This document shows, piece by piece, positions 47,383 through 60,152 of a stretch of DNA of 64,000 nucleotides. The position numbers were made by a program, and so were the translations under genes. This stretch comes from Warburgia ugandensis (lineage: Eukaryota; Streptophyta; Magnoliopsida; Canellales; Canellaceae): NCBI GenBank assembly GCA_035236585.1, contig CP141134.1, forward strand, positions 21,692,414 through 21,756,413. Direction: 5' to 3'. The notes beneath the pieces are model-generated. The model was not told the DNA's origin, searched no databases, and saw only the letters and a program-made list of their open reading frames with translations. Every line of letters starts with the position of its first letter. Position 1 is the stretch's first letter.

Positions 47383-50300
47383 TGTAATAACCCCAATTTT
47401 GATGAATATAATTGAATTATTAAAAATTAAAAGCTAAAATTTTAAAAGTGGAATTAGAACTTTGAGTTCCAGGAAAATTTATTTTTATAAAAATAAAATC
47501 AAGACTTAAAACTTAGATATTTGTAATATACTCAAAAAATTGATCAAAATGACTGTAAGTATGTCAAATTCTGAGTCCGAATGAAAAATTCTTATTTTTC
47601 TCTATTTTTATGAATAAAAGGGGTAAAATGGTAATTTTACTCATAACCGAGACCTAAGACACCAAAATTTGAAATGTACTTAGAAAACTGATTGAAATGA
47701 CACTAAGTACGCTCAATTCTAAGTTCATAGGAATAAACCCTAATTTTCTCTATTTTTCAAATTAAAAGGGCAAATTGGTCTTTTCACAACTATATGGGGC
47801 CCACAAGGTGGGCCAACTATCTAAAAGACCACCATCATGAAACAAATCACTACTAGTTACTAGTGGAGAAGGAGGTGGTAGTGGGAATCCAATTCCAATT
47901 TAATAATAAAAAGAATTGAAACATGATAATTACATGTAATCATAAAAAAATTCAAAAACACCTATAAATACCCCACAAAAATTCCCAAAATTTTTCCTAA
48001 TGTCTCTCACGAGGTCCCCTACAATGCCTTAAAATCTCAGCTCCAGAATCCTCCCCCATCTCCCCACATTTCCTCCTTCTTTCCTCTCTTGTTTTTTTTT
48101 TCATGATAGTGTGTCCCCAGATGCACCGAGCAGACAATTCCATGTCTACTATTGGGCGCGTCAAGGGATGCTTCGTCTCTGTTAGATTAGGGTTTTCACT
48201 TAGGAAGCCCTAATTGAATTAGCCATCCACTTTCAGCCATTGTTTTTCAATCTTCACCATCAGATGTGTTTGGACAGGGTTGATCTACAAAAGCCTTAAG
48301 AAATTTAGATGATCCACCAGCTGGATCATCAGAATATCCAAAATGAAAAAGGAACATCAGACTAGTATTATCTCTGGCAGATTTTATAGTTAATTCGACC
48401 AACCTAGTTGGTGAAAAATGATCATGGACTATTGGATCTCTTCAATACATGGAGATTTATAAAAGCCCTAAGTTCTCACTCCATCTCTGGCAATGATGGA
48501 GGAATCTATCTTTGTATACTTCACTGGCGACTGGGTTTTCTTTCACTAGTATTTTTCTCCTCTGGTGAATTTCCCCTCACCGAACTAGCAAAGGTAGGCC
48601 ACCACTTCACCCCCTTTCATTTCCGGCATCCCCTGGGTGATTTATGGCCATCCTTGATCTCCTCAGGTCACTGATCCATCGGAAATGATGGATCTAGCAA
48701 TAGATGATGAGATCTCCATCTTTGATAGCTCAGAAGTAATTTCTGAGGCATTGGATGGAATCTTGGGGCCCAAAAACCCCATGAGGCAAAATCTTAGCTC
48801 TTGATTGTAAGGATTGGAGGGTGATCCAAAGCTAGGTGATCCAACAGTCCAGATTGGACTGTGTCACCCATAGATAATCACCCCTCTTAGATCATCTATA
48901 AATATGATAACGGGGGTGGGCCTCTCTCTGTTTTGTCATTTTCTATTGGAATGATCTCAGCCATCCAATTTTTGAACTAAAATTTTGTTTCTTCAATTGA
49001 GAGCTCAATTTAGCTCTGATTTTATATCTAAAAGTTGCTATAGATTCCTTGTTACTTGTATAAGGTACTAAACTCAAAAAATTTATATTATGATGCATGT
49101 AAAATTTTGTTAATAAAAAAAGTATTACTAATTCCTATGATCAGTGAAATTTGGCATGATAATTCTGATCCATTAATGATCTTATGATTTTAGGGAAAGG
49201 AATCAATAGTTAGAAGTGACTGATCTATGTTTAATTAAGAAACCTAGCCTTAAAAGAAGAAAAATCATAAAAATGCTTCATGATCTGATTAATCAAGCAT
49301 GATCAAACCTTTAAAATTAGTTTATATGATGATTTAAATGTATAATTACAATAATTAAATGGTTGGATGTAATTTATTTTCCAGATCTTTACCCTTAAAA
49401 GTAGTAAAATCCATAAAAGTGAATGGTAATCTCCTTGATCAGTTTGATCAAGAATGATTGGACAGTGTGGATGTATTTGGATGATGATATAAATTTAAGA
49501 TCATATGGGTTGATGAGCTTGATGATGATAATTTGGGATAAATTGATATCTATGCCCTTAAATTGGATAAAATGGTTTAAGATCTTCTTCATCGATTGGA
49601 TTAAGAAGGATCAGATCATTTGATGAGATGCATCACTAATCTAATGATAAAACTACATTAAGAAAATGTATTAGATCTAAAGGAAAATAAAAGATCAAGA
49701 TCTAAACCCTAAATGGGATGAAAAATGAATAGAAATCAAATATGACCGTTGGATCATGATGAACAATTATGGCATATTAAATTTTCATTTGAATTATTGA
49801 ATGTTATTGTAAATTTGTGCTTTAATGCTTATGTTATGTAAATTACATTGAAAATATAATTAAATAAAAAATAGAGTTGAAGGACATTTATATGGAATGA
49901 ATGACATGGACTTAATGATAGTAAGGGCTATAGTTAGTAGGATAATATAATGATTATCAAATCTTTGGCCCAAACTATGAGAATAATAAACCCCATGAAT
50001 GACATTTTAAATATTCATAGATTTAATTAAAATCAATTAGAAAGAGTACTTAGGGTTAAAATGTTCATAGGAACCTTATGAAAGGTTGAGCTAATGTCAC
50101 TCTAGTGAATGTTGAATATAGTGGTTAAGGGGGTTTTCTAATAGAGCCTCACTCTTCCCCTACCTTCCGTTGATGTTTGTGAGGTCTAAACGCCTCCTTA
50201 TATGAGGATTGAAGTAACCACTTTGTATTGAGCCATTCAACTGGTAAGCCTTAGTCAATTGGAAATAAGAGGAGTTGTCTAGACTCAAGATGAAATAAGC

Positions 50301-52506
50301 TATTTTCCACTAGTAAAACATTAAATGGTTGAATAATAATAATAAGAGCATAAAAGGTTAATAAATTATCTAATTCTAATAAAAATTATAAGTAAGATAA
50401 GGATGATTAAATAAGATCCATAGAATCTTGAATGATCAAGAACAATAAGAATCATAATGTTGTATTTTATTATGTATCCATGTATGTATGTTGTAGACAA
50501 ATCTAGATCATTAGATTAGATAATCCAAAACCTTGATCAAATATGATTCAAGGAAGAGAACCAAGATCATCCTCCTTAGAGATGATCAAATAACTGAACT
50601 TAGATCAAAGAAGAACTAGATGATAGAAGATCTAGGCCCTTGATCTTTATCAACGAGTATAGATTGTTGATCAAAGGATTTATGAAAGAGTAAGATCAAA
50701 GAGATGGATACACAAAGACTTAGAGATAGAAAATACTTAGATCTGAAGGAGTAGAAGATCATTCTAACCTTCAGATCTATTGATTAATAGGATAAATACT
50801 ATATGAGGAAATAGATTATATGGATGATAGGAATACAAGACAGATGTAGATCCTTTATATCAAAGGACAAGATTAGATAAGGAATATAGATAGGAGATTA
50901 TCCAAAATTGTACAAATAATGACAGTATGTATGTATGTATTTATAGATTATATACGTCAATCATGGAGGATCTGAATGGATGGATAACTACATGAAGGTA
51001 GGTGGAATTTTAAGAATATAAGACCTATGGTCTATGGAATTGTTGTTATACATAGACATTATAATGCTTAAGAATGATAATATGATTAGTTACATTTGAA
51101 TCATAATTCATATATATGAGATAGAAATAACTATTGAAATTAGATGGAATATATAATAAATACTTAGGTATCATTTATGATTACCCCTAAACTTAGATAA
51201 GAATATAATAATAATGGATATCATTTGTATTAAATGAGTATCCTTACGCTTAATAACATTTGGTATATGAATACCAAATTAAAGGAAATGGGGATCATTT
51301 ACAATAAATAATGCCCAAACTTATATGAACATGGGTATCATTCATTGTAAATGAGGATCCCTAAATCTAGAAATGAAATTATATCCTTAGTATGAGGACA
51401 TTGAATACAATGATGATAATATAAATAGACAGATCGTCTGAGATGTACAAGAAGTATTTTAGATACAAGCATTGAGGCTTGTGGTTTTGTTTTAAATAGG
51501 CATAAGCCTGGGGATGCTATGCTAGGGAAGTTATGAGGGTTTGGCCACCCGCTTCCCCAAATTTGAAGATATTATGATACCTTGCCCAAAGAGAGGTCAA
51601 AAGTTGAGTGTGAAAGTCCTGTCTCCCCATACGGGCAGTGACACAATATTTTTCACCGTGGCATCAATGGTGAACAGGGTTTTATCTGAGCGCACTAATA
51701 TGGATTAGACTACAGCATGGTAGTCCTTGAGTATTTTGCATTATGATACATGGCATTGTGAGATGCCAATACTGCCCTAATGAGGGAGTATTTTTTCAGC
51801 AAAAGTCTGGATGATTTATCAACTCAGTATATCTGAGTATGATTATTGATGTTTGAGATATTGACTATTTTTCATGGTTTTTTACCATATATATATACAT
51901 ACGATATAGTGGTAAATGGTTTGGAATTGTCATAGTAGATGTTACATGATAAATTATATGATAGAATGATTATAAATGGTATGGTTCATGAAAATTGAAT
52001 TATGTGATTCATATGGAATATGATGATTATGAATACTGTAGTTTTAAATTATACGATTCTATATGTTCTAGAATCCCCTACCAAGCATAGCTTGCTGAGA
52101 TATTGTAAATGTTTGAATGTTTACAATATCTCAGATACAGAAAGAAAAGGATGGAGGGATATGACATGGGAAGAAGAAGACCATACTATTGATCAAGACT
52201 ATGTACTATTGTGGAAAGGATTGGATTGTATGTGAATCACTGGATCGATCTTGTAATAAAGGGGTTGTGTATGTGAATCACTGGATCGATCTTGTAATTT
52301 TAATAAAATGTGTTTCTTTAGAAACATATGTTGTATACAAAATTATGTATGTATATGTGAGTGAAATGCGACATTCGGGTTTTCTGAAAAGAATTTCAAA
52401 GAAAAAAAAAATTCGTTGCTTAAGTTTTCAAAATGTTTGTAAAATTGGTCAACCACCATTTTAAAGTAAATAACAAAAATGTATTTCAAAAACCTAGGTT
52501 GCCACA
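47383..52506 (+). mobile_element. Very long solo LTR of a chromovirus (Tekay/Del type), 5124 bp
   Basis: It starts TGTAATAACCCC and ends GGTTGCCACA, with perfect 5 bp duplications ATAAG at 47378-47382 and 52507-52511. Block order follows the 2583 bp solo LTR at 19263: early AAGGGGTAAAATGG-type lines, a leader after about 47960, a GGATGCTATGCTAGGG...GGCCACCCGC block (about 51515) matching GGTGCTATGCCAAGGG...GGCCACCC at about 20935, and CATAGCTTGCTGAGAT near 52085. Frames up to 91 codons are scattered and unconvincing. It appears whole as a solo LTR. Confidence 0.8.
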
Positions 52507-52511
52507 ATAAG

Positions 52512-54172
52512 TAGGACATACTTTGAGTGGATAATTACTAAAGGATGGTAGGGATTGTTCAAGATTATCTATCTCATATGGATCTTTTGATGATATTTCT
52601 AACCTTATATAGTTATTATTGGGCTTCTCATTACCCTAAATTTGTTCAGTTTCATCAACCCTTTCTATGAAGTCAGTAATTATTTGGCCCTTTTGAAATT
52701 CCATAGGCACTAAATTATCTTGTCACTTCTTGGAATTCTGGTATAATATGCATATACAAGTGAAAGGTCTTCTTAATGATTGTTCCTCCTATTGTGGAGA
52801 AAATGGCTCATATTATAATAACATTTGGGTTCTAGAAAAGGGTTAAGCAAGGTGGAATCATGATGGTCCTCCTTGATAATCTTAAGACCAAATTTGTTTG
52901 GGATGCCTAGCTCATCCAGGATAGTTGGTCTCATTATAGGAATAATTGTTAGAGTTTGGAAACTCATTTGGTGCATTATTTGCTCCTAATAATATGCATT
53001 GTCTATGAAACTTCATGGCGAAGTAGTGGGATATGTTGGGGGAGAATAAATATAGCAATTCTTATACTAAGGCGGCCTAGATGACTCACTGACCTGCTTA
53101 AAAGCTTTTAACCTATTCAATTCACTATCCATCTTATCAATTATCTATTTAATGCATTGTACAGATCAGGAGTATCCTTTGCCTCTGTCTCATACATTTC
53201 TTTATAGCGTGTGAAAGTGGTTTTCTATCCCTTGCTCTGTGGGACATTGATTCAGCAAGGTTAATATGACTGGCTTGATTGCTTTAAACCCTGCCTTGTG
53301 GTCTATGTAATCTTAAGAGTCCAAGAGTGAGATATGGATTCTCATGTCAATAGTTGGGCCTACATAAAAAAAATTGTGGAGTAAAAAGTACTCAACTTTA
53401 TATACAATGAAAATGAATTGTTGTATACAATGAAAGAGTACTTTTCTTTTCCTTTTTACAAAACTAAGGTAACCTAAGCTATATGATGCAATATATATGA
53501 TGACATTCAAGGACAAATAATTAATCTTAACCCTAATATAAACAAGGTAAAAGGTTTGTTATTTCTTTATTTTCTTTGGGATGGTGACTTTTAGGTTATT
53601 TCTAACATGGGTAGCTCCTTCTTTCTTTCATACTTGCATACTACTTACCAATTAGATCTTACCTTGATCAACCACCTCACACCCTCCTAAGTTAGTTGTA
53701 GTTGATCTGAGTCATTGAATGTGTTGGAAATGCTAGCGATTTCACACATATCCTTGTTCAATAGTTGTTGACTAATGCAAAGTCTTAGGTGTAATGTAAC
53801 AAGTAATATAATGGATGCAACATTATATGAATTACACTATTAAACAAATAATGCAAACTAAGTTATATGCAATGCTAATCTAGGAGATGAAAAGAGGCTA
53901 GAAAAGCTTACAGCAGGGTCCTGGATAAAGTCTTCTCTTCACCATGTACATCTCACTCCTATTTTGGGTTAGGATGGCCCATGCTTGACCTGTTTTATTG
54001 CAATCATAGCATGTCCTCATTACTATTCACTCAAAATAAAAATAAATAGAAGTGAGCAACCAAAATCATAAGAATAAGTAGATATAATGCAAAATATGCC
54101 ATTAAAGTGAATGTGACCCTAGACTAGTGGTAAAGTCATTAACCTATATTTTAATTAAAAATCCATTGTGAA
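52512..54172 (-). mobile_element. Gag and leader remains of an Athila-type fossil, minus strand
   Basis: Minus-strand sequence about 53230-52770 reads like the hydrophilic part of a plant Ty3/gypsy gag (a DKMDSELNRLKAF stretch followed by Tyr/Pro/Asn-rich sequence). From about 53800 to 54172 it is leader up to a primer site. Broken, with no pol recognised in the window part. Confidence 0.5.
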
Positions 54173-54190
54173 TCCCTGACAATGGCACTA
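54173..54190 (-). mobile_element. Decayed primer-binding site (tRNA-Asp type)
   Basis: On the minus strand TAGTGCCATTGTCAGGGA aligns with TGGCGCCGTTGCCGGGGA at most positions and lies just inside an LTR end. Confidence 0.65.
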
Positions 54191-57150
54191 AAAAATAATG
54201 TGCATTAAAAATAACTACAAGTGCACAAGTCCACTATACCATAGATACGACAAGTATAGGTTGATCTAGGAAGACTTTATTAATAAATGAATTTCAAGTA
54301 AAAATTTATTTAACTACTTTAACCTAACCAAATGATTTGTTAAACTAAACTAATTATCTAAATATACTAAAAATCACAAAAATACATAAAATGACTAAAA
54401 ATTAAATATAAGGGTAGGAATTAAAAATCCAATATATTAGAAATCAATTATTTTAAGAATCAAGCTATCTAGTTTTACTACACATGTAAATAGAAGCACG
54501 ATGTTTTTAACACATGGAAAATATTTCTTTTAAAGATCTCTTTAGATAATTTCTTACTACTAGTTTCTTAACATGGCACTCTACTTATTCAAAGTATAGC
54601 CAATCTTCTTATGACACCACCCATCAAAGATTCTCATATAGTCAACGCTTTATTTTACTGCACTCAGGATCCCTTTCTTTCAAGAAATCACTAAGTACAT
54701 AAACTTAGAGTGCTATGAATCTAATATTAATATTATGCTCTAATTTAAACAAGAATATCCTAATCATGAAACTATCTTATTCTAACATACTTTTCATTCT
54801 CATGCCTAGGGAAACTAATGAAACATAAGCATAAAGAGACAAATTAAATTTGGCAACTAATGAGAATAAGTAAATAAAACATAAATTTAAAAAAAAATTA
54901 TATACTAATAAAAATTAAGCTAAATGAAAAAATTACTGAAATAACGAAAAACTATATTCTCATTAACTAAAATAAAAGTAGTAATGATCACAACTAAAAA
55001 GACACTAAAATAACAACTAGTTCCTATGAAAAGGATAGAACACACTGATATTCATTGTGTCACTCGTCGAAAACTGCCTTACAACCTTATGATCCCCACT
55101 ACCACCAAACTTTGCATCATCCAAACAACACCTCACCCTTATTGTCTTAGTCAACATGAGTGTAGGGTGTTTTCCAATTGCCACAACCCACAGGAGAGAT
55201 TTTATACCCAAAAACACACGTTTTATGAGTGTAATACCAAGAGAGAGAGAGATCCAGAAAGGCTAGAAAATGAGAAGATCTTAGAGAGATGAATGGATGG
55301 AATAATAGAGGATGGGGGCTTTTATATTCAAAAGATAAATATAAAAATTTAGAAAAACAAAACAAGATGAAAAAGAAGATAGGTGTGAGAGTGAAACTGA
55401 AATTGTGTGCTACAAAGGGATGAATGGAAGGATTGGTCCTTTGTTAGGTGAAGAGATTAATATGTGAATTTTAGAGTTTAAGGATAAGTAGAAAATAAAA
55501 TAAAATGGTGGAGAAAGGTCAAAAAATCAAGCAGAAAAGACTGAAAATAGAGTATGAAAAGGATGAATGAATGAAAGGGTTAGGAAATGAGTTTTAGGTG
55601 GATCATTTGGTGATTGATAGAGGATAGAATGGTAGGTTAGGGGCAAAAGTTTGAGAGTGATATGAATTGCGTAATGAAAAGATGGAATGGATTGAAGTAC
55701 GATGGAAGAATGAAGGGAGCCTTTCTTACATCTTGTCTACTCCTTTTGATGTTCTTTCCTTTAGGATGCCTTTCGCTTTAGAATGCACTTCCCTAATGTT
55801 TGATCATTTCACGTGGTCTTCTAGGGCTGAGAACTCCTCTTGGTTTTCACCTTTTCTTTATTGCTTTTGCGTGGAAGAGAAGATGCGAATCAAATTTTCG
55901 AATCACACATGGGGGTTCTTCTTTTGTAGATCATGTTGATTCTCCCTTCCTTCCTCTCTCTCTAGATAGCACTCAATTTTCCTTTCATTCATATCTTTCC
56001 CTCTCCTTTAGCTCTCTTTCCTTATCTCTTTTTCTTTTCACCCTAGCTCCCCATGGGAAATCATGGAACACTTACAGAATGCATTGAGAATGATTCTTAG
56101 TTCATCAGTTACATCAAGTGTTATGATTGGATTGCATGGTGAGATGAAATAGATTGATGGCTAGGGTTTTCATAATTTTCATCCTTCATTCCCTTCCCTT
56201 GGATCATGTTTCAACTGTAGGATGGATGGCTAAGATTCCATTGGGATTTTCTTGTCCAAACTAATTCTCCTCATTTGTTTTCTCCTCAGCCCAGTATTTT
56301 TTTCTCCAACTAATGAGAACTCACTAGAGAAACATGCTTTTACAAGTGTACACATTTTTCTGCTCCTTGATTTTAGGTGGACAGTCCATAAAAAATTTCA
56401 CCACCAATCATGGTTCAGTCTTCTCTCTTGCATATCTTATTTTCATTAGTCAATCATAACTCAAATGGCTTCTCATTGATTTCTTTAGGATGGTCCTAGA
56501 TATGAATTAATCTCAGCCACTCTTTCTTGAAATTTTTAGATAAAAACCAGCCATTGATTTCTCATTTTTTGTCTCTCCTCACCTCCTTATTTTTCTCCAT
56601 CAGACATAATAAGCCATACATGTATTTCACTTGGAGTTAAGTGAGATGCACCACCTTTGCATGGAAAATTTGTGGAACACGTGTAGATGGTCCTCATTTT
56701 GATGTGATGAGTGAGAAAGTTATGAACTTAAGTCACCTGCAAACCCGACTTGGGTGTACTTCACATTCATACTTCCTTTGATGTGTGTGATTCATAAGCT
56801 TCACTTAAAATATCCCCAAAGGTGGTGGAATGCATGCATGCATGCATGCATGAATGAAAGTCATGCCATGCTATGTTTTGATATTTATAGACTCTTTTGT
56901 GTGGACAAGGTTCGATGATGCTTTTAGGGTTTTTGACTATGCTAAAAATAATAATGAAGCCCGTTCTACATTTTAAACTTCATAAATTTGGTAGGCCAAC
57001 CAATTTTGATGCTTAGACTCTAAACTTGCTCTTTCAGGGTCAAATTTGTACAATTTTTCTCATTCTTACCCTAGACCTAAAAAATATAGAATTAACCCTA
57101 ATTAGTGCTATTTATGAAAAGTTTTAGGCTAAAGTCTACTAAATATAAAG
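54191..57150 (-). mobile_element. 5' LTR of the minus-strand fossil, LTR2-like
   Basis: The low end carries the family end block on the minus strand (TAGTGGACTTGTGCACTTGTAG, in part). The middle has a CT/GA-rich leader (about 55230-55620 and 55950-56050). The high end has a line at 57060-57130 (ACCCTAATTAGTGCTATTTATGAAAAGTTTTAGG) that resembles 31250-31320 in the other minus-strand LTR2. I could not find the exact start, so 57150 is approximate. Confidence 0.5.
56829..56852. repeat. (ATGC)n tract
   Basis: About six ATGC units; self-complementary. Confidence 0.9.
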
Positions 57151-57543
57151 GTGTATATATATATATATATAATATTTCTATACATATCATAAGCTATTTT
57201 CATGAATGCAATCATGATTTCACCTACACAAGCATAGCTTGTTGAGATTGTATCTCATTCTACTATATCTCAAATTAATGAACAAGGTGCATGATGGAGG
57301 AGTAGCTTGATAGAGAGACATCAAGCGAGGAACACGGAGCTTAGTTGACGTGAGAATTAGTAATTAGGATGATATATTAGGATTAATTTCTTACACTATG
57401 GCTATTTGATGTAAAGCACATATGAATGTTTTTTTCTATATTGATGGATAATTTATTGTAGTTAATTGGACAATATAGGGTTAAAGTAGTGATTTTTATT
57501 TTAGAAATTTGATGTATGGTCTCACTTTGATGTGAGTCACTTT
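57151..57543. other. Junction DNA with a (TA)n tract and a possible chromovirus LTR scrap
   Basis: A (TA)n run at 57154-57170 opens it. AAGCATAGCTTGTTGAGATTGTATCTCA (about 57227) resembles the CATAGCTTGCTGAGAT block near the end of the 5124 bp LTR, so a piece of such an LTR may lie here, cut by insertion of the next element. No gene seen. Confidence 0.35.
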
Positions 57544-57907
57544 TGTTGTAGCTTTTAAAATTACCCGTAAGTGAAAAATCAATTGCAGCAAATGTATTGC
57601 AATTAAGGTCAATCTCAGGAGGAATCTCATTGATAGTCAATAGTTTGGATCTTATTTGATTAACTTCTGCTAGAGAGAAAGAGTTGTGAATGTAACATGA
57701 AATGGAAACAAGCATGGAATTGGAAACTAACACTAAAAGAAACTTATTAAAAACCAAGACTAAGCAATGAAAATAGAACCGTTATAAAGTATTATGTATT
57801 TAACAAAAGAAACTAATGCAAAACGACCATACAATTAAACTAAGCAACTAACTTAAGGAAGCTACTAAAAATAAAAATAAAAATAAAAAATCTTTGATTC
57901 AATGGGG

Positions 57908-57928
57908 TATATATATATATATATATAT
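57908..57928. repeat. (TA)n tract
   Basis: About ten TA units in the LTR. Confidence 0.9.
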
Positions 57929-58005
57929 TTTTGGCTTCCAATTTTATGAATGATTAATATAGGAAAGAGGAGGAGATCTAGAATTAGGGCTTACATAGAG
58001 ATTGA

Positions 58006-58105
<100 letters not shown>

Positions 58106-58406
58106 TGGGTTGGGTGGTTTCCAAATTAGGAAAGGGGGGAGGTGTCTTTTTCCATGGATGGTAAGTGAATCTCCCTCCCTTCTAATTGCATGGTGATTGG
58201 TTGGTGGAAAAAGAGGGAAGAAAAAATATAAGAAAGGATGGAGGAAAACATAGGGATTTATGTGCTTTGAATGGACTTAGATATAGGGTTTCCTAATTAG
58301 GAACCGCTTGAATTTTGCCAACTAAGCAAGGGAGGCGTCCTCTTCTAGGAAGGTGTCTCACTTCTTGAGTTAATAACATAGAATCTTAGGGTGATTGGTG
58401 GATTAG

Positions 58407-59401
58407 TGTAACAGCCCGAGGGCTCCACAGCAACGATATTGTCCCAGTTAACTCGGGTTTTGTTCTCACCCCATAGGGTAAAACGTGTCATTCATGTGAG
58501 GAGGCCTCCCTCCCTAGCACAACAAAAGTGATATTGTCCTGCTCGACTGCAGGTTTTACTTCCCTGCGGGCACTCTACAACGGGAATGCGTCGTCCATGT
58601 GAGGAGGCCTCCCTCCCTAGCACAAAAGAAGCGATATTGTCCTGCTCGATGGTAGGTTTTACTTCCCTGCGGGAACCCTACAACGGGAACATGTCATTAT
58701 TGTGAGAGACATCTCGTCTCTTATCAATCGTCCAGGAACCTTCTCCCTAGCGATGTGGGACTAAACTCTCAGTCCCTCACCTTACTTAGAAGCCTGCCAA
58801 CCTCAGCGACCACGCCTTTTGGCCCACCCTCATCGGCCAAGAGGAGGCCTCCCTCCCTAGCACAGCAGAAGCAATATTGTCTTACTCCACGGCAGGACAA
58901 TATCGCTTCCGCTGTGCTAGAGAGGGAGGCCTCCTCACATGAACGACGCGTTTTACCCTACAGGGTGAGAATAAAACCCGGGTTAACCTGGGCAATATCA
59001 TTGCTGTGGAGCCCTTGGGCTATTACAATGGTATCAGAGCCTAACCCCAACCCGGTGTGGATGGCTAGCCGCACGTGGGCCCTCGCGTGTGACACGTGGG
59101 CCCTCGCGTGTGACACGCGGGGACGCGTGTCCCTTAAGGGGGAGAGGTGAAGCCTTGGACGATGAGGGCGGGTCAAGAGGGCTAGCAGGCTTCTAGGCAA
59201 GGTGAGGGACTGAGAGTTAGTCCCACATCGCTAGGGGAAGGAGTTCTAAGCTGTTGATAAAGGGTTGGTGGTCTCTCATGGTAACAGCGCATTTTCCCTG
59301 GGAAACTGGGAAAGAACAAAGCTGTGACTGCTGGCGGTGTACGGGAGCCGTCAGTGGAAAGCGGACAATATTGTTATTGTGGGTAGACCCTAGTCGTTAC
59401 A
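58407..59401. mobile_element. 995 bp non-coding element with long inverted and tandem repeats
   Basis: It starts TGTAACAGCCC, ends TAGTCGTTACA, and has perfect 5 bp duplications ATTAG (58402-58406, 59402-59406). GC content is far above its surroundings. About 125 bases at its start recur inverted at 58904-59027, nearly identical. A second inverted pair is 58737-58840 with 59146-59245. Two tandem units of about 110 bp (GAGGAGGCCTCCCTCCCTAGCACA) begin near 58500 and 58600. TGGTATCAGAGC at 59029-59040, directly after TATTACAA, looks like an initiator-Met-tRNA primer site. Related to the element at 15205. A TRIM-like retroelement remnant or a foldback element are both possible. Confidence 0.75.
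59029..59040 (+). mobile_element. Possible initiator-Met primer-binding site
   Basis: TGGTATCAGAGC is complementary to the 3' end of plant initiator Met tRNA and is the standard site of many plant LTR elements. It lies one base after TATTACA, an LTR-like end. In the related element at 15205 the matching place is decayed (about 15450). Confidence 0.5.
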
Positions 59402-60140
59402 ATTAGGGTTAAGAAATGGATTGGAAATGTGGTTTTTCTCTCTTGATAGGAACCTTAATTCATGACCATCTTACCTTTTACAATTATCTCTGAAAATCCC
59501 TTACAAATCACACTTTTAACATAAGAAAGTTGCTTGAATTGATGTTTCAATTGTGTGGCTCCATGTTGCACTTCTCATTGGCTTGATGACTCATTCCTTG
59601 GTGGCTTAAGTGGCTTCAAGGCTTGAGTAGCTTGAGTGGCTTATCATTTGTTTTTGGCTTTAATGGCTAGTGGCTTGAATGACTCCCATGCAAAGGCGGA
59701 AGAAATGCATGGCTTGGGCTTAGGTCAATTTTTAATCAACTTTCACTTCTCCAATTGCTTCTTTACTTGTTCTAGAATAGTATTGAACCTTCATCACACC
59801 TTGGATTGGTGACATTGAAGCTTTTGCTTGCTTAGGTTTCCTAGTTGGATTAGGAAATCTCATGAATGTCTTTGATTCTTATCTCCATTAAGCTTGGGCT
59901 TTGAATTCCCTTCTCAACACCTACAAAAGATTAAAAAAAACCTTAATTAAGTCCTAGTAAATTATGATCACTCACATGCTTACTTTAGATTAGCATGCAA
60001 AATATCAAACTTTGAAATTATTAGGTTAGAAATACATGTGTTACAAAATTCCAAAAGAACCTAAAAATAATGCTATATTTTTATAACACATGGGCTACTA
60101 ATTGAGTACTTTTTTATATATAAAATTGAACACTTATCAC

Positions 60141-60152
60141 ATCCCCCAACCA
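60141..60152 (-). mobile_element. Polypurine tract next to the 3' LTR
   Basis: Minus strand GGTTGGGGGATG immediately precedes the LTR start TGATAAGTG. This is the expected place for plus-strand priming. Confidence 0.65.

Noticed and set aside
59029-59040. Part of a tRNA gene
   Set aside because: Only 12 bases match the tRNA 3' end, as a complement; there is no cloverleaf around it. A primer site is the better reading.
58755-59200. 131-codon plus-strand frame and its antisense
   Set aside because: It crosses the inverted repeats of the 995 bp element and is explained by its GC content.
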